Shown: positions 9,317 to 17,643 of the stretch, piece by piece | Layout of the letters: every line of letters starts with the position of its first letter | Numbering within the stretch: the stretch's first letter is position 1 | Program-made: the position numbers and the translations under genes | The notes under the pieces: generated by a model | What the model was told of the DNA's origin: nothing | The model's input: only the letters and a program-made list of their open reading frames with translations | The model's database searches: none | NCBI GenBank assembly: GCA_017502025.1 | Contig: JAFVVS010000054.1 | Location: forward strand, 1-44,367 | Direction of reading: 5' to 3' | DNA: 44,367 bases | Source: Alistipes sp. | GTDB lineage: Bacteria > Bacteroidota > Bacteroidia > Bacteroidales > Rikenellaceae

Positions 9317-9970
9317 TTACTCCTTTCCTCTTTTAGGCTCGAAGTTTCCGTGATTGGAAGCCTCGCCACCGTTAGTATTTGATGCACCCGTAGTAGCCTG
9401 AACCTCTCTCTCCCAGCCGGCTACAACCTTGAATACCGAGTAGGCACGAGCCACAGCCTCGGCGTATGCACGAGATGAGATTGTTGCAGCGGTCAAAGCA
9501 TCGACATCGCCACCATCTTTCTTTACTTTAAGATTTGTCTTTGGAGCCTCCTTGCCCTGGATGCTCGCCAAGAGAGGGTTGCCCTCCTCGGTCATCTTTG
9601 CGCCCAAGCCTGGGGTTTCCGCCTGCTCCAATACATTGACATTCAAGATAGTGCCCTTTGTATCGAAGCCTACCATAAGGCGTACCAAGCCGCTAAAACC
9701 ATTCTTGGTTGCCGACTCGATAGCGTAGCCTACGACCTCGCCCTCCTTGGTTGCCTTGTAGGCAACAATCAGCAACTCGTCTGCCGTATGCTCGCTCTTC
9801 TCGGTTGCATCGAACTCGGGCAGTACCTCTGCCAAAGCAGCCTTAACAGCCGCCTCCTTTGCTCTTGCGATAGGCTCCACGGTAATCATATTTACCAAGC
9901 CCACGCAAGCCGACGAGATGAGGGTGATGCAGAAAAGCACCAACACCATATTCTTCAATGAACTCTTCAT
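9317..9970 (-). CDS. rnfG: Rnf electron transport complex subunit G
   Basis: Membrane-anchored flavoprotein subunit with covalently bound FMN. I start it at 9970, preceded by AGGAGGG at good spacing; an upstream in-frame start would overlap rnfD without such a site. The 217-residue product has one N-terminal membrane helix, the conserved ETPGLGAK motif, and the flavinylation region DALTAATISS, with Thr163 (codon 9482-9484) as the expected FMN attachment. The motif has Ala where the usual S/T-G-A-T has Gly, a conservative change. The C-terminal tail (Thr/Asn/Gly-rich) is low-complexity. Confidence 0.94.
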   Translation of the reverse strand: MKSSLKNMVLVLFCITLISSACVGLVNMITVEPIARAKEAAVKAALAEVLPEFDATEKSEHTADELLIVAYKATKEGEVVGYAIESATKNGFSGLVRLMVGFDTKGTILNVNVLEQAETPGLGAKMTEEGNPLLASIQGKEAPKTNLKVKKDGGDVDALTAATISSRAYAEAVARAYSVFKVVAGWEREVQATTGASNTNGGEASNHGNFEPKRGKE

Positions 9971-9983
9971 ATCGCTTGCCCTC

Positions 9984-10958
9984 CTACTTTTTAGCACCGA
10001 AACGGCGTGGTTTGATATACTTATTTATAAGAGGTACTACGCTATTCATAATAAGGATAGCGAACGACATACCCTCGGGATATGCACCCCACAAGCGGAT
10101 AATCATTGTAATAGCGCCGATACCTACGCCGTAGATAACCATACCCTTGGTAGTCATTGGCGAGGTTACATAGTCGGTAGCCATAAATACTGCGCCCAGC
10201 ACTACTCCACCGCTCAGAAGGTGGAACAATGCGAAGTTAGACACGAGGTGTGGCGTATCTAACGAGAATGCACCATACACGGCAGCAAACACTGCAACGG
10301 TTGCAAAAATCGACACCGGAATATGCCAAGTGATAACACGACGCACCAACAAGTAGGCAAAGCCGAGCAGGAGTGCCAAAGTTGCAATCTCGCCAAACGA
10401 GCCCGCCATATTACCTGCGAACATACCCAGCGCATCTATCTCTGCGAAGTTCATCAAGCCTGCCTTGGCTGCTGCCAACGGAGTTGCGCCCGAGTAGGCA
10501 TCGACAAAGCCCTCGGTCGAAGGCATTGCAAACGATGTCATCTGCACAGGGTAGGCAATCAAGAGGAATACACGAGCTACGATTGCGGGGTTGAATGGGT
10601 TTTTGCCAAGACCACCAAACGGCATCTTCGCAACACCGATAGCAATGAGTGCGCCCACCGCAACAATCCACAACGGAATGTTAGCCGGCATATTCATCGC
10701 CAACAACAAACCCGTAACCACAGCCGAAAGGTTGGTTATGGTCTGCTTGCCACGCACCAAAAATTTCTGAATCAATGCTTCGAAAAGCACACAGCAGCCA
10801 ATCGAAACTGCTGTTACTGCCAACACGCCCCAGCCATAGACATAGACCGACACCGCCAACGCAGGCAAGAGTGCGATAATTACATCGCCCATCAACTTTG
10901 TTGTCGAAAGAGGTCCGTGAACATGCGGAGCCGAGGCTACAATAGTTCTGTTTGCCAT
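9984..10958 (-). CDS. rnfD: Rnf electron transport complex subunit D
   Basis: Polytopic membrane subunit (NqrB/RnfD family) that carries covalent FMN and is thought to couple electron flow to ion translocation. Start chosen at 10958, preceded by AAAGGAG; an earlier in-frame start lies inside rnfC. The roughly 324-residue protein keeps the SGATPLA motif, with Thr159 (codon 10482-10484) as the flavinylation site, and the GKNPFNPA motif on the loop before it. It sits between rnfC and rnfG. Confidence 0.95.
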   Translation of the reverse strand: MANRTIVASAPHVHGPLSTTKLMGDVIIALLPALAVSVYVYGWGVLAVTAVSIGCCVLFEALIQKFLVRGKQTITNLSAVVTGLLLAMNMPANIPLWIVAVGALIAIGVAKMPFGGLGKNPFNPAIVARVFLLIAYPVQMTSFAMPSTEGFVDAYSGATPLAAAKAGLMNFAEIDALGMFAGNMAGSFGEIATLALLLGFAYLLVRRVITWHIPVSIFATVAVFAAVYGAFSLDTPHLVSNFALFHLLSGGVVLGAVFMATDYVTSPMTTKGMVIYGVGIGAITMIIRLWGAYPEGMSFAILIMNSVVPLINKYIKPRRFGAKK

Positions 10959-10971
10959 ATCTTTTTCTCCT

Positions 10972-12318
10972 TTATTTCTTTGCGTTACGAGCACGGATAA
11001 TACCCATCACAGTCTGCTTACCAAGGCGTACATAGTCGAGCAACGCAATGTTGGCAGGACAGGTAAATTGGCAGCAACCGCACTCAATACAACTTACAAT
11101 ATCGTTCTGCTCCATTGCATCCCAAGCCTTCTTCTTCGACTGCTTTGCAAGGAGATAAGGCTCCAAGCCCATAGGGCAAGCCTCGATACACTTTGCGCAC
11201 TTGATACAAGCCGAAGGCTCGCCACGCAATGCCTCGGCACCACTTATAACGGTAATACCCGAGCAGCCCTTCATCACAGGCGACTGCAAGTTCGACATCG
11301 GGCGACCCATCATAGGACCTCCGTTCAACACTCGGTTATCGCCCTCGGGCAGACCACCACACTTCTCGACAAGAGCCGAAACAGGTGTTCCGAAGCGAGT
11401 AAGCAAGTTCTTGGTATCCTTAATCGACTTACCTGTAACAGTAACCACACGCTGAACGAGTGGCTTGTTCTTCTGCACCGCCTCATAGACTGCCACTGCG
11501 GTCGATGCGTTGCAAACCACTGCACCCACATCAATCGGAAGTGCCGGTGGAGCAGGTACCTCACGACCCGTAACGGCAGCAATGAGTTGCTTCTCACCAC
11601 CCTGCGGATACATTGTTTTGAGAGCCTTAACCTCGATACCCTCGTAGCCCTTCGCCAACTCGGCAAGGTGCTTGATTGCATCCGGTTTATTGTTCTCTAC
11701 GCCAATCACAGCCTTCTCAACCGAAACGGCCTTCATCAAAATAGAAGTACCGACTAACAACTCCTCGCCACGCTCCAACATTGTGCGATAGTCCGAGGTG
11801 AGGTATGGCTCGCACTCCACGCCATTGATAATCAATATCTCTGCCTTCTTGCCCTCCGGGATAGACAACTTAACATGGGTTGGGAATGTCGCACCACCCA
11901 TACCTACGATACCGCACTCCTTGATGCGTGCGATAATCTCGGCAGAGGGGAGGTTGCACTCCTTAACGAGGTCGGTCGAGAGGTCGATACCCTCTGCCCA
12001 CTCGTCGCCCTCACGCTTGATCGAAATCATCATCTGGCGCAAACCCTGGCCGTTTAGTTGCAAATCGACAGCGGTTACTGTACCCGAAATCGGAGCGTGG
12101 ATATTCGCCGACATAAAGCCCGTAGCCTCGGCAATCTTATCGCCCACCTTCACAGTGTCGCCCTTCTTGACGAGTGCCGTAGCAGGTGCTCCGATATGCT
12201 GTGCAAGCGGAATAGTCACCACATCGGGCAACTCCATAGGCTCAATCGCTTTCGCCTTGCTCCACTTTTTATTTTCTGACGGATGAACTCCGCCAATTGG
12301 AAAAGTTTTCATATTCAT
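10972..12318 (-). CDS. rnfC: Rnf electron transport complex subunit C
   Basis: Peripheral NADH-binding subunit with FMN and iron-sulfur sites. The 448-residue product has an N-terminal barrel-sandwich region, the NAD/FMN-binding core with GMGGATFPTHVK, and two 4Fe-4S ferredoxin clusters near the C-terminus (Cys motifs at about 371-381 and 410-420). It lacks the long Ala-rich tail of the enterobacterial form, as usual in this phylum. Two ATGs lie six bases apart (12318 and 12312); neither has a clear ribosome-binding site, because a heptamer repeat occupies the space to rnfB. Confidence 0.96.
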   Translation of the reverse strand: MNMKTFPIGGVHPSENKKWSKAKAIEPMELPDVVTIPLAQHIGAPATALVKKGDTVKVGDKIAEATGFMSANIHAPISGTVTAVDLQLNGQGLRQMMISIKREGDEWAEGIDLSTDLVKECNLPSAEIIARIKECGIVGMGGATFPTHVKLSIPEGKKAEILIINGVECEPYLTSDYRTMLERGEELLVGTSILMKAVSVEKAVIGVENNKPDAIKHLAELAKGYEGIEVKALKTMYPQGGEKQLIAAVTGREVPAPPALPIDVGAVVCNASTAVAVYEAVQKNKPLVQRVVTVTGKSIKDTKNLLTRFGTPVSALVEKCGGLPEGDNRVLNGGPMMGRPMSNLQSPVMKGCSGITVISGAEALRGEPSACIKCAKCIEACPMGLEPYLLAKQSKKKAWDAMEQNDIVSCIECGCCQFTCPANIALLDYVRLGKQTVMGIIRARNAKK

Positions 12319-12353
12319 TTAGCTTTTAGCCATTAGCCCTTAGCCATTGGCTT
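12319..12353. repeat. heptamer array between rnfB and rnfC
   Basis: Five imperfect 7-bp units of the type TTAGCCA fill the whole gap between rnfB and rnfC, inside the operon. The array replaces the usual ribosome-binding region of rnfC. It belongs to the group of intergenic heptamer arrays seen elsewhere in the window. Confidence 0.75.
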
Positions 12354-12355
12354 TT

Positions 12356-13216
12356 TTATTTAGTTTCAGTTTTGGTTTCTGGTTTCTCCTTTGGAGGGAG
12401 TGGAGCGAGTCCAATCATCTTGATTGCTCCCGTAGGGCACTCTGCTACGCACTTGCGGCACAAGCGGCACTTTGTAGAGTCGATAAATGCCACATTGTTC
12501 TCGATGGTGATTGCTCCGAACTCGCAGACCTTCGAGCACTTACCGCATCCGATACAACCCGCCTTGCAAGCCTTCATCGTTGCAGGACCCTTGTCCTTCG
12601 ATACGCACGATACATAGATTGCACGACCCTTTGGCCACTTCTTGCGCAACTCGATAATGCCCTTCGGGCACGCCGAAACGCAAGCACCGCAGGCGGTACA
12701 CTTCTCGGCATCGACCTCCGCTAAACCTGTTTCAGGGTTGATGTGAATAGCATCGAAAGCACACGCCACAACGCAGTCGCCATAGCCCAAACAGCCGTAG
12801 GCGCAATTTGTCTCGCCCACATAGGTTGCCGAGGCGATAGCGCACGACTTGGTACCTGCGTATGTCGAGGTGCGAGGTCGCTTCTCGCAAGTACCACCGC
12901 AACGAACGGTTGCAACCTGCGGCTCCTTCACCGGTGCTGCCTTACCGAGGTAGTCGGCAACAGCCTTCATACAGTCGGCACCACCCACCGAGCAGTAGAG
13001 CGATGAGATATCCTCCTGCTCAACCAATGCACTTGCCAAACCACGACAGCCCGGAAAACCGCAACCACCGCAATTGGCACCCGGGAGCATCTTCTCGACA
13101 TCGTCGATGCGAGGATCCTCCTCCACCTTGAACTTCTGCGCCACGAAGTAGAGGATCAAAGCCGCTACCACGCCCACAGCGCAAAGTGTAACGATTGTAA
13201 AAATTAGAGTATTCAT
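12356..13216 (-). CDS. rnfB: Rnf electron transport complex subunit B
   Basis: Ferredoxin-accepting iron-sulfur subunit. The 286-residue protein has an N-terminal membrane anchor (residues 3-26), the 4Fe-4S domain with LPGANCGGCGFPGCRG (about 44-59) and the later Cys at about 75, then several ferredoxin-type clusters, for example KCTACGACVSACPKG, GCIGCGKCSKVCEFG and KCRLCRKCVAECPTG. The multi-cluster C-terminal part is as in other anaerobes. It is preceded by an RseC-family gene and followed by rnfC. Confidence 0.96.
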   Translation of the reverse strand: MNTLIFTIVTLCAVGVVAALILYFVAQKFKVEEDPRIDDVEKMLPGANCGGCGFPGCRGLASALVEQEDISSLYCSVGGADCMKAVADYLGKAAPVKEPQVATVRCGGTCEKRPRTSTYAGTKSCAIASATYVGETNCAYGCLGYGDCVVACAFDAIHINPETGLAEVDAEKCTACGACVSACPKGIIELRKKWPKGRAIYVSCVSKDKGPATMKACKAGCIGCGKCSKVCEFGAITIENNVAFIDSTKCRLCRKCVAECPTGAIKMIGLAPLPPKEKPETKTETK

Positions 13217-13235
13217 CTCTTTTTTAGGTTAATTT

Positions 13236-13658
13236 TTATATTTTGTTAATTGTAAATACAACTCTTCTCGAAATCTTATTGCGAAAGAGATACAATATCG
13301 CATAATAGAGAGCGGTAGAGCCCAAAGAGATTAGCGCAGATAACCCTTCCAAGCAACCCAGCGAAATCGCAACTGCCAACGCTCCGACAAGAACGACCAA
13401 CGGCACAACATAGCAAAACAGAACAGCAATCAAGCCCAGGCTTTGACGAGCTGTAACATTGACAACCTCACCAATAGAGTAGTTTTGAGCGTCGTCGGTA
13501 TAGACCATAATCTCACGAGTAGTGCCCTGACCCATCGCGCACGCCTTGCGTGAGGCGCACGAGCCACAAGCCTCCATCACCTCGATATCTACACGCACAA
13601 AGTTGCGCCCCACGAGCGCAACAGTGCCTTTGTGTTCTATTTGGTTTGGCTGTTTCAC
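13236..13658 (-). CDS. rseC: SoxR-reducing system / RseC family membrane protein
   Basis: 140-residue protein of the RseC/MucC family. A cytoplasmic N-terminal segment carries a Cys cluster CGSCASRKAC (about residues 32-41), followed by two membrane helices (about 76-97 and 103-125). Family members accompany rnf/rsx genes and help reduce SoxR in enterobacteria; here the position at the head of rnf suggests a role in Rnf assembly or function, which is inference. It uses a GTG start; a GGAGAT site lies within the end of nadE. The gap to nadE is 11 bases, arguing for one transcript. Confidence 0.9.
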   Translation of the reverse strand: MKQPNQIEHKGTVALVGRNFVRVDIEVMEACGSCASRKACAMGQGTTREIMVYTDDAQNYSIGEVVNVTARQSLGLIAVLFCYVVPLVVLVGALAVAISLGCLEGLSALISLGSTALYYAILYLFRNKISRRVVFTINKI

Positions 13659-13669
13659 CGCAAGAGAAC

Positions 13670-15256
13670 TTAATCTCCGTACTTATTGATAAGAGGCATC
13701 AATCGCTCGTGACCAAATGCACACGCCGAGAGTCGCAACACAGGAGGGAACTGATAGCGTTTCTTCTCGTTCTGCATAACCATCGAGTGAATCTTCTCGA
13801 CAACATCGGCATCGAAGCCCGCATTGATAATCTCCTCACGGTGCTGACCCTGCTCGATCATTCGCATCAGAATGGCATCGACAACCTCATACTTAGGCAG
13901 GTCATCGCTATCCTTCTGACCAGGGCGCAACTCCGACGACGGCTCCTTTTCCAAGATATTCTCAGGAATTATATTGCCTTTCGTCTTGTTGATGTAGCGA
14001 GCCACATCGAACATCTCGGTCTTGTAGAGGTCGCCCGTAACACTAAATGCACCTGCGGTGTCGCCATAGAGGGTGCACATTCCGAGCGCATTCTCGCTCT
14101 TATTCGACGAGTTGAGCACCACATAACCCTTTTTGTTCTGCACCGCCATCAACATAATGGTACGCAGACGAGCCTGAATATTCTCCTCGGTAGCATCGAA
14201 CTCGTGACCACCGATAGCCGGCTTCAAGGTATTTACAATCGAGGTATATGCCTCCGAAATAGGCAATACGCTATACTCTACACCTATGCTCTCTGCCAAC
14301 TGCTGCGCATCGATTACGGAGTGGTCGGTCGAGAACTGCGACGGCATCAGCAACGCAAAGACATTCTCCTTGCCGAGAGCCTCCACAGCAATGCAGGTCA
14401 CGACTGCCGAGTCGATACCGCCCGACAATCCCACGCAAGCCTTCTTGTAGCCGTTCTTGCGGAAGTAGTCACGCAAGCCCAACACCGCAGCGTTGTAGAT
14501 GTAGCCTGTACGCTCGTGACGCTCCAACTCCTTAGGCAACTCGCAAGGCTTATTCTCTGCCAAAGTATCATATACGGCAAAGTCCTCCTCGAACGACTTC
14601 ATAAGCAGTGCGATATCGCCCTTATCGTTGATGACGCACGAAGTACCATCGTAGACAATCTCGCCCGAGCCGCCAACCTGATTTACGAGAACAATGGTCT
14701 TCGACTCCACGAATGCAAGGTTGTGCATAGTCTCGTAGCGATACGACATCAAGCCCTTGCCATAGCGGCGAGCATTGATACTGAAAATAATATCGACATC
14801 ACGATCCACATCTTTCAGGAAGCTGAAATCGTCGCCCACAACGATGGCAACCTTCTCGCCGGCAATGCGAACGACCTTCACGCCCTCGCCGCTGCTCAAA
14901 AAGCCCATCTCTCGGCGAGCCGTAATATTTGCCTTTGTGATGTAGCGCTTGATCTGTCCGTTCTCGATAACCACCGCAGCACTCTGTGAGCCGTTCTGCA
15001 TAAGTACAGGCGTACCCACAACAGCGGTAATACCGTTGCAGTAGGAGGCAATCTCGTCGAGAGCCTCGTCACAAAGTTCCAAGAATGTGGTTTTACGGAG
15101 AAGGTCGAACGCAGGAGTGCCACTCAATGCCTGCTCGGCAAAGATTACGACATCTGCGCCCTCGAACTTTGCACGCTCAACCGCAATGATGATTTTGGCG
15201 GTATTGCCTGCGATATCTCCAATGGTGTAGTTTAATTGTGCTAATGCTATTTTCAT
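13670..15256 (-). CDS. nadE: NAD+ synthetase with degenerate glutaminase domain
   Basis: Makes NAD+ from deamido-NAD+ and ATP with ammonia. The 528-residue protein has an N-terminal nitrilase-fold amidase domain (1 to about 245) and a C-terminal synthetase with the PP-loop LSGGIDSA (277-284) and the family motif KSENALGMCTLYGD. The amidase keeps the expected Glu41 and Lys108, but at the position of the nucleophilic Cys (usually CED) it has Gly-Asp-Asp, with Gly141 encoded at 14834-14836. The glutaminase is therefore probably inactive and the enzyme ammonia-dependent; this is inference from motif alignment by eye. It heads the rseC-rnf cluster, with a good promoter at 15288-15318. Confidence 0.93.
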   Translation of the reverse strand: MKIALAQLNYTIGDIAGNTAKIIIAVERAKFEGADVVIFAEQALSGTPAFDLLRKTTFLELCDEALDEIASYCNGITAVVGTPVLMQNGSQSAAVVIENGQIKRYITKANITARREMGFLSSGEGVKVVRIAGEKVAIVVGDDFSFLKDVDRDVDIIFSINARRYGKGLMSYRYETMHNLAFVESKTIVLVNQVGGSGEIVYDGTSCVINDKGDIALLMKSFEEDFAVYDTLAENKPCELPKELERHERTGYIYNAAVLGLRDYFRKNGYKKACVGLSGGIDSAVVTCIAVEALGKENVFALLMPSQFSTDHSVIDAQQLAESIGVEYSVLPISEAYTSIVNTLKPAIGGHEFDATEENIQARLRTIMLMAVQNKKGYVVLNSSNKSENALGMCTLYGDTAGAFSVTGDLYKTEMFDVARYINKTKGNIIPENILEKEPSSELRPGQKDSDDLPKYEVVDAILMRMIEQGQHREEIINAGFDADVVEKIHSMVMQNEKKRYQFPPVLRLSACAFGHERLMPLINKYGD

Positions 15257-15287
15257 CGCTTAAATCGGGAATGTTTCTCTTTGAGCG

Positions 15288-15318
15288 CAAATATAATTAT
15301 AATTTTCTAAATTATAAA
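15288..15318 (-). promoter_or_regulatory. promoter for nadE-rseC-rnf
   Basis: Minus-strand TTTA (15315-15318), 19-base spacer, and TATATTTG (15288-15295). The -7 box is a perfect TAnnTTTG; the -33 box differs from TTTG at one base. It lies 32 bases upstream of the nadE ATG and is the only good candidate before the cluster. Confidence 0.7.
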
Positions 15319-15351
15319 CTTTTCACGCTCTTTTTCCCGATTTTAGAGATT

Positions 15352-16632
15352 TTAGAGTTTTTGCGACAAAAGACGGAACGACCACGGCTCCATATCGCCC
15401 CAGGTATGCTCGTAGAGAGTTGTCGGCTCGCCCGTCAGCACATCGGTGTATTCGCCGGCATAGATTCCCGTATGGAAATCGGCAAATATCCTGTATGGCG
15501 AGAGGTTTGCGATATAGACCACTCTACCCTGCTGATTTTCACGCACAAAGGTCAGCAAGCAGTCGGGAGCATTGTTGTTTATCTCGACAAACGAGCCACC
15601 CAAATCTGCCGAGCAAAGGGCAGAGAAGGAGTGTTTCAGTTCGCACAAACGGCTATACTTTTCGGTTGCCTTGTTAGGCTCGAATTTTGGCATTGCATCC
15701 TTATCGAAGAAGGCAAACGAGTGGTCGTAGCCAATCTCCTGACCCGTATAAATCAGCGGGAACGACTTCGGCAAGACAAAAGTAAGGGCAGTCATAGCCT
15801 CCAATGCATCGCCAAAACGGCTCTGCTCACTACCACTCCACGAATTTTCGTCGTGGTTGGAGGTGAAGGTCATATGCATCGAACTCTGCGGATAGTCGTT
15901 TAGCAGAGAGTATATCTTGTTTCGCAACTCCCAAACACGAGATTTGCCCTGCGCAACATCGACCATCGAGTGGTGCAACTCCCAGCCATAGCAGGCATCG
16001 AAGGCTTTGTCGAAAAACTCGACACCCTCCGCCTCGGCAAGCATAAAAATATCCTTTTTCACGCTTTGCAACTCTCGGCGCACCTCCTGCCAGAAGCCCA
16101 GAGGAACGAGCATTGCCATATCGCAGCGGAAGCCATCGACCTTATGCTTTGTGACCCAGAATTTCATCGACTCGATTTGCCCCTGCCACACCTCCTTTTC
16201 GGCATAGTTTAGCTTGGCGGTATCGCTCCAATCCCAAGGCACTTTTGCCACCCCTTGTTCATCTCGCTCATACCAACTTACAGGTTTATTTTTCAGCCAC
16301 TTGGCATCACGAGCCGTATGATTTGCAACCCAATCGAGAATAACCTTCATACCAAGGCGGTGAGCCTCCTTGACAAAGGCGTCGAAGTCGGCCATTTTGC
16401 CAAACTCGGGATTGACTGCGCAGTAGTCCGAAATGGAGTAATAGGAGCCAAGCGACCCCTTGCGCTCGACCTTACCAATCGGATATATAGGCATCAGCCA
16501 AATGATGTCGACACCCATATCCTTCAAATGTTGCAAATGACGCATTGCCGAAGAGAAGGTACCCTCCTCGGTCAGCTGTCGCACATTCATCTCATAAATC
16601 ACTCCGTCGTAACTCCAAACTGCGTGTTGCAT
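15352..16632 (-). CDS. GH13 alpha-amylase family protein
   Basis: Cytoplasmic alpha-glucan hydrolase or transferase of glycoside hydrolase family 13. I start it at 16632, giving 426 residues; the longer in-frame version begins with TTG and would translate through the promoter. Conserved regions: I DWVANH (100-105), II GFRCDM with the nucleophile Asp171, III around AEAEG (acid Glu200 or 202), IV SNHDEN with Asp261. There is no signal peptide, so it likely acts on intracellular glucan or imported maltodextrins. A C-terminal beta domain follows (about 345-426). It is alone on its transcript, divergent from the export gene. Confidence 0.93.
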   Translation of the reverse strand: MQHAVWSYDGVIYEMNVRQLTEEGTFSSAMRHLQHLKDMGVDIIWLMPIYPIGKVERKGSLGSYYSISDYCAVNPEFGKMADFDAFVKEAHRLGMKVILDWVANHTARDAKWLKNKPVSWYERDEQGVAKVPWDWSDTAKLNYAEKEVWQGQIESMKFWVTKHKVDGFRCDMAMLVPLGFWQEVRRELQSVKKDIFMLAEAEGVEFFDKAFDACYGWELHHSMVDVAQGKSRVWELRNKIYSLLNDYPQSSMHMTFTSNHDENSWSGSEQSRFGDALEAMTALTFVLPKSFPLIYTGQEIGYDHSFAFFDKDAMPKFEPNKATEKYSRLCELKHSFSALCSADLGGSFVEINNNAPDCLLTFVRENQQGRVVYIANLSPYRIFADFHTGIYAGEYTDVLTGEPTTLYEHTWGDMEPWSFRLLSQKL

Positions 16633-16666
16633 ACTTTTTGATTGCTGTTTTCTATTTTTCCGACTC

Positions 16667-16698
16667 CAAAAATAGGTAAAACCATCCAAAAATGCAAA
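16667..16698 (-). promoter_or_regulatory. promoter for the alpha-amylase gene
   Basis: Minus-strand TTTG (16695-16698), 20-base spacer, TATTTTTG (16667-16674): an exact match to the Bacteroidetes promoter pattern. It lies 34 bases upstream of the chosen ATG and supports that start. Confidence 0.75.
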
Positions 16699-16729
16699 TC
16701 AAAACCTCTGTAATATTTTAGCTAAAAAC

Positions 16730-16760
16730 TTTGTTTTTATATAAATATGTGGTATATTTG
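16730..16760 (+). promoter_or_regulatory. promoter for the export/kinase operon
   Basis: TTTG (16730-16733), 19-base spacer, TATATTTG (16753-16760): a perfect match to the Bacteroidetes consensus. The start codon at 16822 lies 61 bases downstream of the -7 box, leaving a leader of roughly 55 bases. Confidence 0.85.
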
Positions 16761-16821
16761 CACGATATTGTGCGACTACGCCACAAAACAAGCAATAATT
16801 TAATATAAACAGATAAACAAA

Positions 16822-17640
16822 ATGAGAAAAACAGTTAAAATCTTATCGATGATTTTGCTCGCTGCAATGCTCGTTGGTTGCAACGCCTCGAAGCGAATCA
16901 TCTACGATTTCAACAAGGAGGAGTCGGTGAAGGCTATGCTTGCCGATGGTCAAATCAGAATCAAGCCGCTCGACCGCCTCACAGTTGTTGTATCGAGCCA
17001 AAATCCAGAGTTGGCTGCACCATTCAACGCTCCGACATCGTATAACTCGTTGTCGCACAACCCTGTTGGAGTATCCTCGTCAAACGGCTTGCAGTCGTTG
17101 CAGGTGCGCACCGTAGCCGAGGATGGAACAATGGAGTTCCCGCTCATTGGCAAGGTTGATTGTAAGGGTAAGACCCGTAAGGAGTTGTCAGACGAGATTG
17201 CAAAGAAGATTATCGAGGGTGGCTACATCAGCGACGCTATCGTAAATATCCAATTTGCCGATATGAAGTTCTTCGTTCTCGGTGAGGTGGCTCGCCCGGG
17301 TCAGTTCGACATCACTCGTGACAAGATTACCGTATTGGAGGCTTTGGCTATGGCGGGCGATATGACCATCTTTGGTAATCGTGCAAATGTTGCTGTCATC
17401 CGTCGCAATGGCGACAAGGAGTACGAGGTGTTCGAGTTGAACTTCCTCGAAGGCGACCAGATGACCTCGCCTGCATTCTACTTGCAGCAGGGCGATGTAA
17501 TCTATGTTCAGCCAAACAAGTACAAGGCGGCAACTTCGGAGATTAACCAGAACAGAACTTTCTGGCTCTCGATTGTCAGCACCCTCATCACAGCAACTTC
17601 GTTGGTACTCACAATTGTTAACTTTGCACAAAGACAGTAA
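16822..17640 (+). CDS. polysaccharide export lipoprotein, Wza/BexD type
   Basis: Outer-membrane polysaccharide translocon subunit of 272 residues. A lipoprotein signal peptide ends at LVGC (Cys20). The polysaccharide-export domain starts with IRIKPLDRLTVVVSS (about 46-60), followed by an SLBB-type beta-grasp (FVLGEVARPGQFDI, about 151-164). The last helix (about 249-268) is hydrophobic and could be the membrane-spanning helix seen in Wza. The next gene, a Wzc-type kinase, starts three bases later; the two should work as a pair across the envelope. No glycosyltransferase or flippase gene is nearby. Confidence 0.93.
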   Translation: MRKTVKILSMILLAAMLVGCNASKRIIYDFNKEESVKAMLADGQIRIKPLDRLTVVVSSQNPELAAPFNAPTSYNSLSHNPVGVSSSNGLQSLQVRTVAEDGTMEFPLIGKVDCKGKTRKELSDEIAKKIIEGGYISDAIVNIQFADMKFFVLGEVARPGQFDITRDKITVLEALAMAGDMTIFGNRANVAVIRRNGDKEYEVFELNFLEGDQMTSPAFYLQQGDVIYVQPNKYKAATSEINQNRTFWLSIVSTLITATSLVLTIVNFAQRQ

Positions 17641-17643
17641 GCC

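Noticed and set aside
13550..14989. A 479-codon open frame on the plus strand across rseC and nadE
   Set aside because: Antisense to two clear genes, His/Leu-rich with no domain; a composition artefact.
16633..16689. N-terminal extension of the amylase from a TTG codon
   Set aside because: It would translate a perfect promoter, and the extension is Lys/Arg/Ser-rich with no family support.
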